Below are positions 1-10,081 of a DNA stretch of 50,750 bases, one piece after another (positions within the stretch are counted from its first letter, which is position 1; each line of letters opens with the position of its first letter). Where the stretch lies: NCBI RefSeq assembly GCF_000482865.1, contig NZ_AXWW01000017.1, positions 1 to 50,750 on the forward strand, read 5' to 3'. Made by a program: the position numbers and the translations under genes. The notes below the pieces were generated by a model. It saw only the letters and a list, made by a program, of their open reading frames with translations. It did no database searches and was not told the origin of the DNA. Origin of the DNA: Actinokineospora inagensis DSM 44258 (GTDB lineage Bacteria; Actinomycetota; Actinomycetes; Mycobacteriales; Pseudonocardiaceae).

Positions 1-78
1 GTGGTAACCGAATTCTCTCAAACGGACTGCCGCTTAGTTGATCAGGGGTAGTGCAAACTCGACCACTCCGACTCCTGA

Positions 79-345
79 ATAACCCTCACAGCCTAACCGA
101 CCCCACCGACAAGATCAGCACCCGCGCCCGGAGCATGATCAACCCACTCCAAAGCCCCGAATACACAGCCTAGCCGCGAGCACTAACAAGATCGCCCACC
201 AGCCAAGAACCAAGATCAACCTCCGCACAAGCCCCCGATATACAGCCTAACTCGCCCCACCGACAAGATCAGCCACCCACCCAGCACTCATGATCAACCT
301 GAACATGAGCCCCCAAATACACAGCCTAGACGAACCCACCGACAC
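79..345. repeat. Tandem array of a 76-79 bp intergenic repeat
   Basis: This stretch holds four degenerate copies of one unit. The core CAGCCTA occurs at about 89, 167, 243 and 322, a period of 76-79 bp. A typical unit starts with ATGATCAACC or AAGATCAACC, has a CCCCGAATACACAGCCTA-like core and ends near CCACCGACAAGATCA. Similar single copies lie at about 44143 and, degenerate, at 5797. No convincing gene is seen in bases 1-440. A frame open from base 1 to a stop at 49-51 could be the end of a gene lying to the left, but cannot be judged. Confidence 0.75.
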
Positions 346-440
346 CCCCAGATGCATGATCCAGATCCATGCCCCAAAGCCCCGCACAAACGCCGCTGCC
401 CGCCGCCCCGAAACCAGGACGACGGGCAGCGGAACACCAA

Positions 441-2603
441 CTACACGTACAACTCCCCCGCCTCAGCTTTACCCACCAACGACGCAGGCGGCTCAAACCG
501 CTCCCCATAAGCCGCCGCCAACTCGCGAGCCCGCGCCACAAACCCCGCAGGCCCCCCTTCGTACCCGTTGATGAACTGGATGATCCCCCCGGTCCAGGCC
601 GGGAACCCGATCCCAAAAATGGACCCGATATTGGCGTCCGGCACCGTCCGCAGGACGCCTTCGTCGAAGCACTTCACCGTTTCCAGCGCCTCGGCGAACA
701 GCATCCGGTCCTGCATGTCCTGGAACGGGATCTCCACACTCCCCGACCCGAAAGCGGAAGTCAGCCCAGCCCACAACCCGGCCCGCTTCCCCGACTCGTA
801 CTCGTAGAACCCCGCCCCCGCCGACCGTCCCTTGCGGTCGAACTCCAGCACCATCCGGTCCAGCACCCCATCCGCCGGATGCGCGGGCCAATCCCCACCG
901 GAAGCCTCAACAGCGGCCCGCGCCTCGTCCCGGATCTTGCGCGGCAGCGTCAGAGTCAGCTCGTCCAGCAACTGCAGCGGCGGCGCCGGGTATCCGGCCT
1001 GCGTGCCCGCCTGCTCGATCGACGGAATCGCGATGCCCTCTCCCACCATTGCCAGGGCCTCGTTCATGAACGTCCCGATAACCCGGCTGGTGAAGAACCC
1101 GCGGCTGTCGTTCACCACGATCGGCGTCTTCTTGATCTGCAGCGCGTAGTCGAACGCCTTGGCCAGTGCGGCGTCCGAGGTCTTCTCGCCGACCACGATC
1201 TCCAGCAGCGGCATCTTGTCCACCGGCGAGAAGAAGTGCAGCCCGATGAAGTCCTCCTGCCGCTTCACCCCTTCGGCCAGCCCGGTGATCGGCAACGTCG
1301 AGGTGTTCGACCCCAGCAACGCGTCCGGCGCGACGAGGTCCTCGATTTCCCCGAACACCTTCTTCTTCAGCTCGGGGCTCTCGAAAACGGCTTCCACCAC
1401 CAGATCCACGCCTGCGACATCCTCAGCGGACGCGGTCGGCTTGATCCGGGCCAACACCTCGTCGGCCTTGGCGCGGGTGATCTTGCCCCGGTCGACTGCC
1501 TTCTCCAGCAGTTTCTCCGAGTACGCCTTGCCCTTTTCGGCCGATTCCAGCGTCACGTCCTTGAGCACGACCTCAATGCCCGCCCGCGCACTGGAGTACG
1601 CGATCCCGGCGCCCATCATCCCGGCGCCCAGCACCGCCACCCGCTCGACGACGTGCTTTTCGATGCCGTCCGGCCTGCTGTTGCCCTTGTTGATGGCCTG
1701 CAGGTCGAAGAAGAACGCCTGCGTCATGTTCTTCGACACCTGGCCGACGGCGACATTCACGAAGTACTGGGTCTCGATGCGGGTCGCCGTGTCGATGTCG
1801 ACCTGCGCGCCCTCGACGGCGGCGGCGAGGATGTTGCGCGGTGCGGGCATCGGGGCGCCCTTGAGCTGCTTGCGCAGGTTCGCCGGGAACGCGGGCAGGT
1901 TGGCGGCGAACTTCGGGTTCGACGGGGTCCCGCCGGGGATCTTGTAGCCGTCGGTGTCCCAGGGCTGCCTGGCCTCGGGATTGGCCTTGATCCACGCCTG
2001 CGCGGCGGGGATGAGCTCATCCGGCGACGACACGAGCTCGTCGACCAGTCCCAGCTCCAACGCCTTCGCGGGCTTGTGCCGCTGCCCCTGCAGCAGGACG
2101 TTGAGCAGCGCGTTCTGGATGCCCAGCATCCGCACCGTCCGGGTGACACCGCCGCCGCCCGGCAGCAGACCCAGGGTGACCTCGGGCAGGCCGATCTCGA
2201 CCCCGCGCGCGTCCACCGCGATCCGGTGGTGGGTGGCCAGCGCGATCTCGTAGCCACCGCCGAGCGCGGCGCCGTTGATCGCGGCGACCACCGGCTTGCC
2301 GAGCAGCTCCAGCCGGCGGAAGAAGTCCTTCATGGTGTTGACCGTGACCGTCATCTCGGCGGCGTTCTCCGGCCGCGCCCGGATGAGCTGGTTGAGGTCG
2401 CCGCCCGCGAAGAAGGTCTTCTTGCCCGAGGTGATGATGACGCCGGTGATGCTGTCCTTCTCGGCCTCCAACCGCTCCACGGTCGCCGCGAAGGACGTCC
2501 GGAACAGGTCGTTCATCGTGTTGGCGCCCTGGTTGGGGTCGTCCATCGTCAGCGTGACGATGCCGTCGGCGGCGGACGCCCAGCCGATCATGTTGTCGCT
2601 CAT
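441..2603 (-). CDS. fadB: 3-hydroxyacyl-CoA dehydrogenase / enoyl-CoA hydratase (FadB/FadJ-like)
   Basis: This is the multifunctional alpha subunit of fatty-acid beta-oxidation, catalysing hydration of enoyl-CoA and NAD-dependent oxidation of 3-hydroxyacyl-CoA. About 720 residues, the usual length. The N-terminal crotonase domain (about 1-190) has the oxyanion-type stretches FFAGGDLNQL and GAALGGGYEIAL. A Rossmann fold begins near residue 330 with VAVLGAGMMGAGIAY, followed by HFFSPVDKMPLLEIV, typical of 3-hydroxyacyl-CoA dehydrogenases. I place the start at ATG 2603; the open frame extends upstream, but those residues overlap the thiolase and look non-native. It follows the thiolase by 7 bp, so the two form a fadAB operon. 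Family assignment is firm; substrate chain length is unknown. Confidence 0.95.
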   Translation of the reverse strand: MSDNMIGWASAADGIVTLTMDDPNQGANTMNDLFRTSFAATVERLEAEKDSITGVIITSGKKTFFAGGDLNQLIRARPENAAEMTVTVNTMKDFFRRLELLGKPVVAAINGAALGGGYEIALATHHRIAVDARGVEIGLPEVTLGLLPGGGGVTRTVRMLGIQNALLNVLLQGQRHKPAKALELGLVDELVSSPDELIPAAQAWIKANPEARQPWDTDGYKIPGGTPSNPKFAANLPAFPANLRKQLKGAPMPAPRNILAAAVEGAQVDIDTATRIETQYFVNVAVGQVSKNMTQAFFFDLQAINKGNSRPDGIEKHVVERVAVLGAGMMGAGIAYSSARAGIEVVLKDVTLESAEKGKAYSEKLLEKAVDRGKITRAKADEVLARIKPTASAEDVAGVDLVVEAVFESPELKKKVFGEIEDLVAPDALLGSNTSTLPITGLAEGVKRQEDFIGLHFFSPVDKMPLLEIVVGEKTSDAALAKAFDYALQIKKTPIVVNDSRGFFTSRVIGTFMNEALAMVGEGIAIPSIEQAGTQAGYPAPPLQLLDELTLTLPRKIRDEARAAVEASGGDWPAHPADGVLDRMVLEFDRKGRSAGAGFYEYESGKRAGLWAGLTSAFGSGSVEIPFQDMQDRMLFAEALETVKCFDEGVLRTVPDANIGSIFGIGFPAWTGGIIQFINGYEGGPAGFVARARELAAAYGERFEPPASLVGKAEAGELYV

Positions 2604-2610
2604 GCCGTCC

Positions 2611-3825
2611 TCAGACTCGCTCGATGATGGTCGCGACGCCCATGCCGCCGCCGATGCAGAGGGTGACCAGGCCGCGGCGGGCACCCCGGCGCTCCAGCTC
2701 GTCGAGCAGGGTGCCGGTGATCATCGCGCCGGTCGCGCCGAGCGGGTGGCCCATGGCGATCGCCCCGCCGTTGACGTTGATCTTGTCGTGCGGGATGCCC
2801 ATGTCCCGGGTGAACTTCAGCACCACGGCCGCGAACGCCTCGTTGAGCTCCCAGACGTCGATGTCGTCCGGGGTCAGCCCGGCCAGCCGGAGCGCCTTGC
2901 GGGCGGCCGGGGTGGGACCGGTGAGCATGATCGTCGGCTCGGCACCGGTGACCGCGGCGGACACGATCCTGGCCCGCGGGGTGAGCCCGGCGGCCTGACC
3001 GGCGGCCTCGGTGCCGACCAGCACGACGGCGGCGCCGTCCACGATGCCGGACGAGTTCGCGGCGGTGTGCACGTGGTTGATCTTCTCCACGGCGTGGTAG
3101 CGCTGCAGGGCCACCGCGTCGAACCCGCCGTACTCGCCGATGTCGGCGAACGACGGCTTGAGCTTGCCCAAGCCCTCCACGGTCGACTCGGGCCGCATGT
3201 GCTCGTCGTGGTCGAGCAGGACGACGCCGTTGCGGTCGCGCACCGGGACCACGGACTTGGTGAAGTAGCCCGCCGACCACGCCGCGGCGGCCCGGCGCTG
3301 CGACTCGACGGCGTACGCGTCCACGTCGTCGCGGCCGAAGCCCTCGATGGTGGCGATGAGGTCGGCGCTGACCCCCTGCGGGACGAAGTACGTGTCGTAG
3401 TTCGTCTCCGGGTCGTTGAACCAGGCGCCGCCGTCGGAGCCCATCGGCACCCGGGACATCGACTCGACGCCACCGGCCACGATCAACTGGTTCCAGCCGG
3501 AGCGGACCTTCTCCGCGGCCGTGTTGACCGCCTCCAGGCCGGACGCGCAGAACCGGTCGATCTGCAGGCCCGCGACGGTGTCCGGCAGGCCAGCGGCCAG
3601 GGCGGCGCTGCGCGAGATGACCGAGCCCTGGTCGCCGACCGGGGAGACCACGCCCAGCACGATGTCGTCGATGGTGGCCGGGTCCAGGTCGGGGTGGCGG
3701 GCCGTGAGCTCGTTGAGCAGGCCGACGACCAGCGAGATGGGCTTGACCCCGTGCAGTGAGCCGTTCCGCTTGCCGCGCCCGCGCGGCGTGCGGACCGCCT
3801 CGTAGATGAAGGCCTCGGTGCTCAC
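2611..3825 (-). CDS. fadA: Acetyl-CoA acetyltransferase (thiolase, FadA-like)
   Basis: Thiolase that cleaves 3-ketoacyl-CoA in the last step of beta-oxidation. 404 residues, full length. The acyl-accepting cysteine is in [12 protein letters not shown] (Cys93), the histidine motif is [10 protein letters not shown], and the second catalytic cysteine lies in [14 protein letters not shown] at the C-terminus, with GHPLGATGA before it. The GTG start at 3825 gives the normal thiolase N-terminus. It is the first gene of a two-gene operon with the FadB-like protein and is transcribed divergently from the tandem TetR gene at 3962. The shared intergenic region contains a perfect palindrome, so control by that TetR protein is likely. 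Confidence 0.95.
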   Translation of the reverse strand: MSTEAFIYEAVRTPRGRGKRNGSLHGVKPISLVVGLLNELTARHPDLDPATIDDIVLGVVSPVGDQGSVISRSAALAAGLPDTVAGLQIDRFCASGLEAVNTAAEKVRSGWNQLIVAGGVESMSRVPMGSDGGAWFNDPETNYDTYFVPQGVSADLIATIEGFGRDDVDAYAVESQRRAAAAWSAGYFTKSVVPVRDRNGVVLLDHDEHMRPESTVEGLGKLKPSFADIGEYGGFDAVALQRYHAVEKINHVHTAANSSGIVDGAAVVLVGTEAAGQAAGLTPRARIVSAAVTGAEPTIMLTGPTPAARKALRLAGLTPDDIDVWELNEAFAAVVLKFTRDMGIPHDKINVNGGAIAMGHPLGATGAMITGTLLDELERRGARRGLVTLCIGGGMGVATIIERV

Positions 3826-3870
3826 GCTCGTCCTCTCTCACAGCTTGGGCTGGCGCTAATGCCCATTAAC

Positions 3871-3884
3871 ATACTCGCGAGTAT
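3871..3884. promoter_or_regulatory. Palindromic operator between fadAB and the tandem TetR gene
   Basis: The perfect 14-bp palindrome ATACTCGCGAGTAT lies in the 136-bp divergent intergenic region, 46 bp upstream of the thiolase start and 78 bp upstream of the TetR start. It sits in a locally AT-richer stretch, as expected of a promoter. TetR repressors commonly bind such palindromes next to their own gene, so I infer a shared auto- and fadAB-regulatory operator. Confidence 0.6.
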
Positions 3885-3961
3885 CGCCTGGTTGTCAACG
3901 ACGAGTCCGGCGCTTAACGTGGTAACTCCGCTCTCACTCACACCCGGTAAGGAGGTGCCTG

Positions 3962-5122
3962 GTGCCACCGGGCACGCGCCGCAACCGGAAGGGTCAACTC
4001 GCCGAGGCCGCCGCCGACCTGTTCGGCCGCCGCGGCTACCACGCGGTCGGGGTGAACGACATCGCCGCCGCCGCGGGCGTCACCGGCCCCGCGCTCTACC
4101 GGCACTTCCAGAACAAGCAGGACGTGCTCGGGTTCGTGCTGCTCAGCGGCATCGACAAGCTGACCGACCGGCTGGCGCCGCTGGTCTCGGCCTGCGCCGC
4201 GGACCCGGCCGCCTTCGAACCGCTGCTGCGGGCCACCGCCGAGGTCTCGATCGAGCAACGAGCGCTCACCGCCCTGTGGCGGTGGGAGGGTCGGAACCTG
4301 CACGAGGCGGACAAGAAGGAAATCCGACGACGGGTGGGGGCACTGCTCGGGCAGGTCGTCGCCGGGATGCGGCTGCTGCGGCGACCGATGACCCCGGCCG
4401 AGGCCGAACTGACCTGCTTCGCCGCGCTGAGTGTCTTCGGCAGCGTCGGCGACCACCGGGTGACGCTGCCGATGCCCGTGTTCGCGCCGCTGCTGGCCGG
4501 GCTGGCCGACGCCGTCATCCGCGCGCCGTTGGCTACCGGCACAGTTAGCGCCAACTGGCGCGTTGGCCCTACCCAGACTCGGCGCGAGGAACTGCTAACG
4601 GCTGCGACAAGGCTATTCCGCGACCGGGGCTTCTTGGCCGTCAGCATGGAGGACATCGGCGCGGCCACGGGCATCGCGGGCCCTAGCGTCTACCGCCACT
4701 TCGCGTCGAAATCCGACATCCTGCTCGCCGCGAGCCGCCGTATGGCCGACCGGCTCCGTTGGGGCCTAGAGGACTCGCTGGCATCGGCATCTTCGGCCGC
4801 CGACGCACTACAGCGACTTACCCGATCCTATGTAGACACCGTTATGCGCTCCGACGACCTTATCGCCGTCTACACCACGGAGCTGGCGAACCTACCGGAG
4901 CGGGATGGTCGAGAGTTGCGGGCACTGCAACGAGGTTACGTCGCCGAATGGGTTCGACTACTACGTGAGGCCCAGCCAGACCTGAGCGAGCCAGCCGCCC
5001 GCGTCACCGTGCACGCGGCGCTGACAATCGTCAACGACCTTCCCCGCACCGCGCGCCTCGCCTCCCGTCCGGCATTGGCCGCCGAACTCACCGGTTTGGC
5101 CGTGGCGGTGCTCGGCGTCTAG
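3962..5122 (+). CDS. Tandem (fused) double TetR-family transcriptional regulator
   Basis: A 386-residue protein with two complete TetR-type modules instead of one (a usual TetR is about 190-210 residues). The first helix-turn-helix spans about residues 7-55 and contains GPALYRHFQNKQDVL; the second spans about 205-252 and contains GPSVYRHFASKSDILL. Each is followed by a helical ligand-domain-sized segment. GTG at 3962 is preceded by AAGGAGGTG at 3949-3957. It is divergent from the fadAB pair with a palindrome between, so it probably represses beta-oxidation genes in response to an acyl-CoA. The DNA after about 4540 uses clearly more A/T-ending and rare codons (CTA, GTT, GCT) than the first half, suggesting the halves have different histories. 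A one-chain pseudo-dimer is an inference. Confidence 0.9.
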   Translation: MPPGTRRNRKGQLAEAAADLFGRRGYHAVGVNDIAAAAGVTGPALYRHFQNKQDVLGFVLLSGIDKLTDRLAPLVSACAADPAAFEPLLRATAEVSIEQRALTALWRWEGRNLHEADKKEIRRRVGALLGQVVAGMRLLRRPMTPAEAELTCFAALSVFGSVGDHRVTLPMPVFAPLLAGLADAVIRAPLATGTVSANWRVGPTQTRREELLTAATRLFRDRGFLAVSMEDIGAATGIAGPSVYRHFASKSDILLAASRRMADRLRWGLEDSLASASSAADALQRLTRSYVDTVMRSDDLIAVYTTELANLPERDGRELRALQRGYVAEWVRLLREAQPDLSEPAARVTVHAALTIVNDLPRTARLASRPALAAELTGLAVAVLGV

Positions 5123-5283
5123 TTGTTGGCCGCGTTGAAGCGGTATGGACCGGCCATTACGGGGCCACTGTCACCATGGGTGCCCACCGTGGAAACCGAT
5201 TGTGCACAGGTCACCCCGGGCAAGCACGTGTTCCACCTGAGCGCGAACGGCGTTTGGCCCACCGCGCACGTGCCGACCGGCTA

Positions 5284-5301
5284 CCTCGTCCATGCTGGAG
5301 G
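5284..5301. promoter_or_regulatory. Candidate SoxR box upstream of soxR
   Basis: The 18-bp site CCTCGTCCATGCTGGAGG has CCTC and GAGG ends exactly 10 bp apart, the same geometry as the known enterobacterial SoxR box. With the neighbouring bases the arms extend to TACCTC/GAGGTA (5282-5303). It lies 20 bp upstream of the proposed soxR start, suggesting autoregulation. Confidence 0.5.
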
Positions 5302-5321
5302 TACCCGGTAGGGTCGGTGGG

Positions 5322-5786
5322 GTGTCCAAACTGCCCGACGCCCTGACCATCGGCGAGGTCGCCGACCGCAGCGGGGTCCCGCACACCGCGCTCCGCTTCT
5401 ACGAGGAACGCGGCCTGATCGCCGCCGAGCGCACCGCGGGCAACCAGCGCCGCTACCCGCGCGCCGTGCTCCGCAGGCTGGCCTTCATCCGCACCGCGCA
5501 ACGGGTCGGCCTCAGCCTGGAGGAGATCCACGAGGCCCTGGACACCCTCCCCGAACGCCGCACCCCCACCAAGGTCGACTGGGCCCGCCTGTCCAAGACC
5601 TGGCGAGGTGAACTGGAGGCCCGCATCGACTCCCTGCAACGCCTCCGCGACAACCTCACCTCCTGCATCGGCTGCGGCTGCCTGTCCCTCAAGTCCTGCA
5701 CCCTGATGAACGACGACGACCAACTCGCCACCTTCGGCCCCGGCGCCCCAAAACTCAAGGCCGCCACCGAGGGCGGAATCGGCTGA
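5322..5786 (+). CDS. soxR: Redox-sensitive transcriptional activator SoxR (MerR family)
   Basis: MerR-family sensor that in actinomycetes responds to redox-active compounds. From GTG 5322 it has 154 residues. The winged HTH (residues 9-60) contains TIGEVADRSGVPHTALRFYEE. A dimerisation helix follows, then the cluster CIGCGCLSLKSC (Cys115, 118, 120, 126), the conserved [2Fe-2S] ligand set of SoxR. An ATG at 5292 is in frame, but it would put the SoxR box inside the gene, and family members start with the equivalent of SKLPDALTIGEVA, so I prefer GTG 5322. No obvious target gene is adjacent. Identification is firm because of the four-cysteine motif. Confidence 0.95.
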   Translation: MSKLPDALTIGEVADRSGVPHTALRFYEERGLIAAERTAGNQRRYPRAVLRRLAFIRTAQRVGLSLEEIHEALDTLPERRTPTKVDWARLSKTWRGELEARIDSLQRLRDNLTSCIGCGCLSLKSCTLMNDDDQLATFGPGAPKLKAATEGGIG

Positions 5787-5796
5787 GCACACCAGG

Positions 5797-5838
5797 AAGA
5801 TCAACAGCCCCGAGCAGCCCCCGTTTTCCAGCCTACCC
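5797..5838. repeat. Degenerate single copy of the AAGATCAAC...CAGCCTA repeat
   Basis: AAGATCAAC, a run of GCCCC-rich bases and CAGCCTAC at about 5829 match the order and approximate spacing of the tandem array at the left edge, but the ATACA part of the core is replaced by TTTTC. It lies just downstream of soxR. Confidence 0.4.
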
Positions 5839-5875
5839 AGACACCCCGCCCAACCTCGACCGCCGCACACGGCCC

Positions 5876-5903
5876 TGTGGACACCCCCACACCATGTGGA
5901 CAA
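5876..5903. promoter_or_regulatory. Pair of DnaA-box-like 9-mers, starts 19 bp apart
   Basis: TGTGGACAC at 5876 and TGTGGACAA at 5895, same orientation, 10 bp between them. The second is the exact complement of the TTGTCCACA box used by Streptomyces DnaA. It lies in the intergenic region after soxR. The same 19-bp offset recurs at 19941-19968 and 31334-31361. DnaA binding is not shown. Confidence 0.5.
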
Positions 5904-5957
5904 CGCGAACCGCAGTCCCGGCTGTCGACCGCCGTCCATCTACGCCGGTTAGCTCGA

Positions 5958-5989
5958 CCGGAGCCATGACGTCCCGGAGCCATGACGTC
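5958..5989. repeat. Perfect 16-bp tandem direct repeat containing TGACGTC
   Basis: CCGGAGCCATGACGTC occurs twice back to back at 5958-5973 and 5974-5989; the second copy continues into the palindrome TGACGTCA. It is in the non-coding stretch 5904-6248 between the converging ends of soxR and the membrane-protein gene. I see nothing else in that stretch. Confidence 0.6.
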
Positions 5990-6248
5990 ACAGGGGAAGC
6001 CGCGCCCGCCCGGTCAGTCACCGACCCGCCGGCACAGCCCTACCCCAGGCGAACCAGACGCCCCGCAGTCCCAGTCAGCCACCACCTACTGAGCCAACCC
6101 GCCATCTGGCCCGGCACCCCCAGCCCCATCCACAGCCAGACACCGCCCGCTTGTCCTCCCCCCAACTCGCCCAGTACTTTGGGATTCAGGGGATGCTCCG
6201 CCCTCCATCCACATCCCCAAAAGTGCCGCACAACCCATTCGAGCGAGT

Positions 6249-6812
6249 TCAACGCCCCAGCAGGTCCACCACGACCGGCCGTCTCGGCCGGGTCACCCGA
6301 ACACCCTGCAGCACCGTCCACGCCATCGCCGCCATGGCGATGACCACGCCTGATCCGGCGACCGGGTCGGGGAACAGCAGGCGCGGGGAAACGACGCCGA
6401 GCACCAGCACCGCCACGAAGATCACCGCGGGCGCGATGATCACGCGGGCCTTGCTGGGCATCCGTCGCGCGCTGCTCACCGGTACCGACTTGTCCACGTC
6501 GCCTGCGTCGATTCGGACCAGGATTTCCGCTTCCTCCGGCAATCCTGCCGCGTCGAACAGGTCCACGGCGGACGCGGCGGTCACGTCGAGGTAGGCGGCG
6601 CCGCCGTAGGTCTTGATGCCGTCGTCGGTCCACTTGAGACCGACACCGCCCACCGACGACCGGACTTCGGCGAGTGACTGCTCGTCCGGTGGGTTGGGGC
6701 CGACCACGAAAACACCTTCCGGGGTGGGCACCAGCACCCGTGGCCGCAGGCCGGTGAGCTTCGCGGACACCTCGTCGAGCGGCAACCGCACCCACACGGC
6801 TGCCCGTTTCAC
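6249..6812 (-). CDS. Hypothetical membrane protein downstream of hisB
   Basis: 187 residues from GTG 6812. About 130 soluble residues resemble no family I recognise; they contain PTPEGVFVVGPNPPDEQS and AAYLDVTAASAVDLF. Two C-terminal hydrophobic segments follow (about 137-160, starting VIIAPAVIFVAVLVLG; and about 165-182). The start overlaps the stop of the 52-residue membrane protein by GTGA, so the two are translationally coupled. It is the last gene of the his transcription unit here; whether it has anything to do with histidine is unknown. The composition and frame are like neighbouring real genes. Confidence 0.75.
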   Translation of the reverse strand: MKRAAVWVRLPLDEVSAKLTGLRPRVLVPTPEGVFVVGPNPPDEQSLAEVRSSVGGVGLKWTDDGIKTYGGAAYLDVTAASAVDLFDAAGLPEEAEILVRIDAGDVDKSVPVSSARRMPSKARVIIAPAVIFVAVLVLGVVSPRLLFPDPVAGSGVVIAMAAMAWTVLQGVRVTRPRRPVVVDLLGR

Positions 6813-6967
6813 GAGGTGTACCAGGCGATCGCGCCACCCAACGCGACCAGGGTCAGCACCGCGAGGACCCCGGCCATGACCTTGGCCGTCTTCCACGTCG
6901 TGTACGCGCCGCCCGCCAGGATGCCCGCCAACGCGACCAGCCCGATGACGATGACTTCTTTCGGCAC
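6809..6967 (-). CDS. Small two-helix membrane protein (52 aa)
   Basis: GTG at 6967 overlaps the hisB stop codon by one base, and the gene ends in a GTGA overlap with the next gene. The 52-residue product is nearly all membrane-spanning: VIVIGLVALAGILAGGAYTT, a short basic loop (WKTAKVM), then AGVLAVLTLVALGGAIAWYT. No family recognised. Its tight coupling on both sides argues that it is a real gene and may work with the 187-residue membrane protein. Confidence 0.7.
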   Translation of the reverse strand: MPKEVIVIGLVALAGILAGGAYTTWKTAKVMAGVLAVLTLVALGGAIAWYTS

Positions 6968-7568
6968 TACAGCACACCCTTGGTCGACGGGATACCACCG
7001 ATGCGCGGGTCCGGCTCCACCGCGGCCCGCAACGCGCGCGCGAAAGCCTTGTACTCGGCCTCGGTGATGTGGTGCGGATCCCGACCGTGGATCACCCGTA
7101 GGTGCAAGGCGATCTGCGCGTGGAAGGCGATCGACTCGAACACGTGTCGGTTCAACACCGTCGGATAATTGCCGCCGACCGTGAAACCCACCATCACCTC
7201 GGGCTCGCCGGTGTGCACACAGTACGGACGGCCGGACGCGTCGATCGCCGCGTGTGCAAGGGTTTCGTCCATCGGGATCCACGCGTCACCGAACCGGCGG
7301 ATGCCCTTCTTGTCCCCCAAAGCCGACCGAAGCGCCTGGCCGAGCACGATCGCGACGTCCTCGACCGTGTGGTGGGCGTCGATGTGCGTGTCGCCGGTGG
7401 CGCGGACGACCAGGTCCAGGGCGCCGTGCGTGCCGAACGCGGTCAACATGTGGTCGTAGAACGGAACGCCGGTATCGATCTCGACCTTACCGGAGCCATC
7501 CAGGTCGACCTCGACCAGGACGGTGGACTCCCGGGTGATCCGCTCGACGCGGCCGACGCGGTTGCTCA

Positions 7569-7569
<1 letters not shown>
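6967..7569 (-). CDS. hisB: Imidazoleglycerol-phosphate dehydratase
   Basis: Catalyses the dehydration of imidazole glycerol phosphate to imidazole acetol phosphate in histidine biosynthesis. 200 residues from ATG 7569, the monofunctional size. It shows the metal-binding [15 protein letters not shown] and related stretches [32 protein letters not shown], and [16 protein letters not shown] near the end. An alternative GTG lies one codon upstream. The ATG overlaps the hisC stop as TGATG, implying coupled translation. Third gene of hisDCB. Confidence 0.97.
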
Positions 7570-9988
<2,419 letters not shown>

Positions 9989-10081
9989 GGGGTCCTTCCA
10001 TCGACGGGACCGGACCAGGATAGGCGGCGTGCTACGTCCGGTGGCCACCCGGTACCGCAGGTCACAGCCCTCGGCGCTCGG

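Noticed and set aside
79-345. Tandem array as a CRISPR
   Set aside because: Units are 76-79 bp and degenerate throughout, without short exact repeats separated by unique spacers, and no cas gene is present.
369-2627. 752-codon open frame on the plus strand
   Set aside because: It is antisense to the FadB-like gene; its product is Arg/His/Pro-rich without any motif, as expected from the G+C-rich third codon positions of the real gene.
5123-5311. 62-codon frame starting right after the tandem TetR gene
   Set aside because: TTG start, no ribosome site, overlaps the SoxR box and shows no recognisable motif; probably chance.
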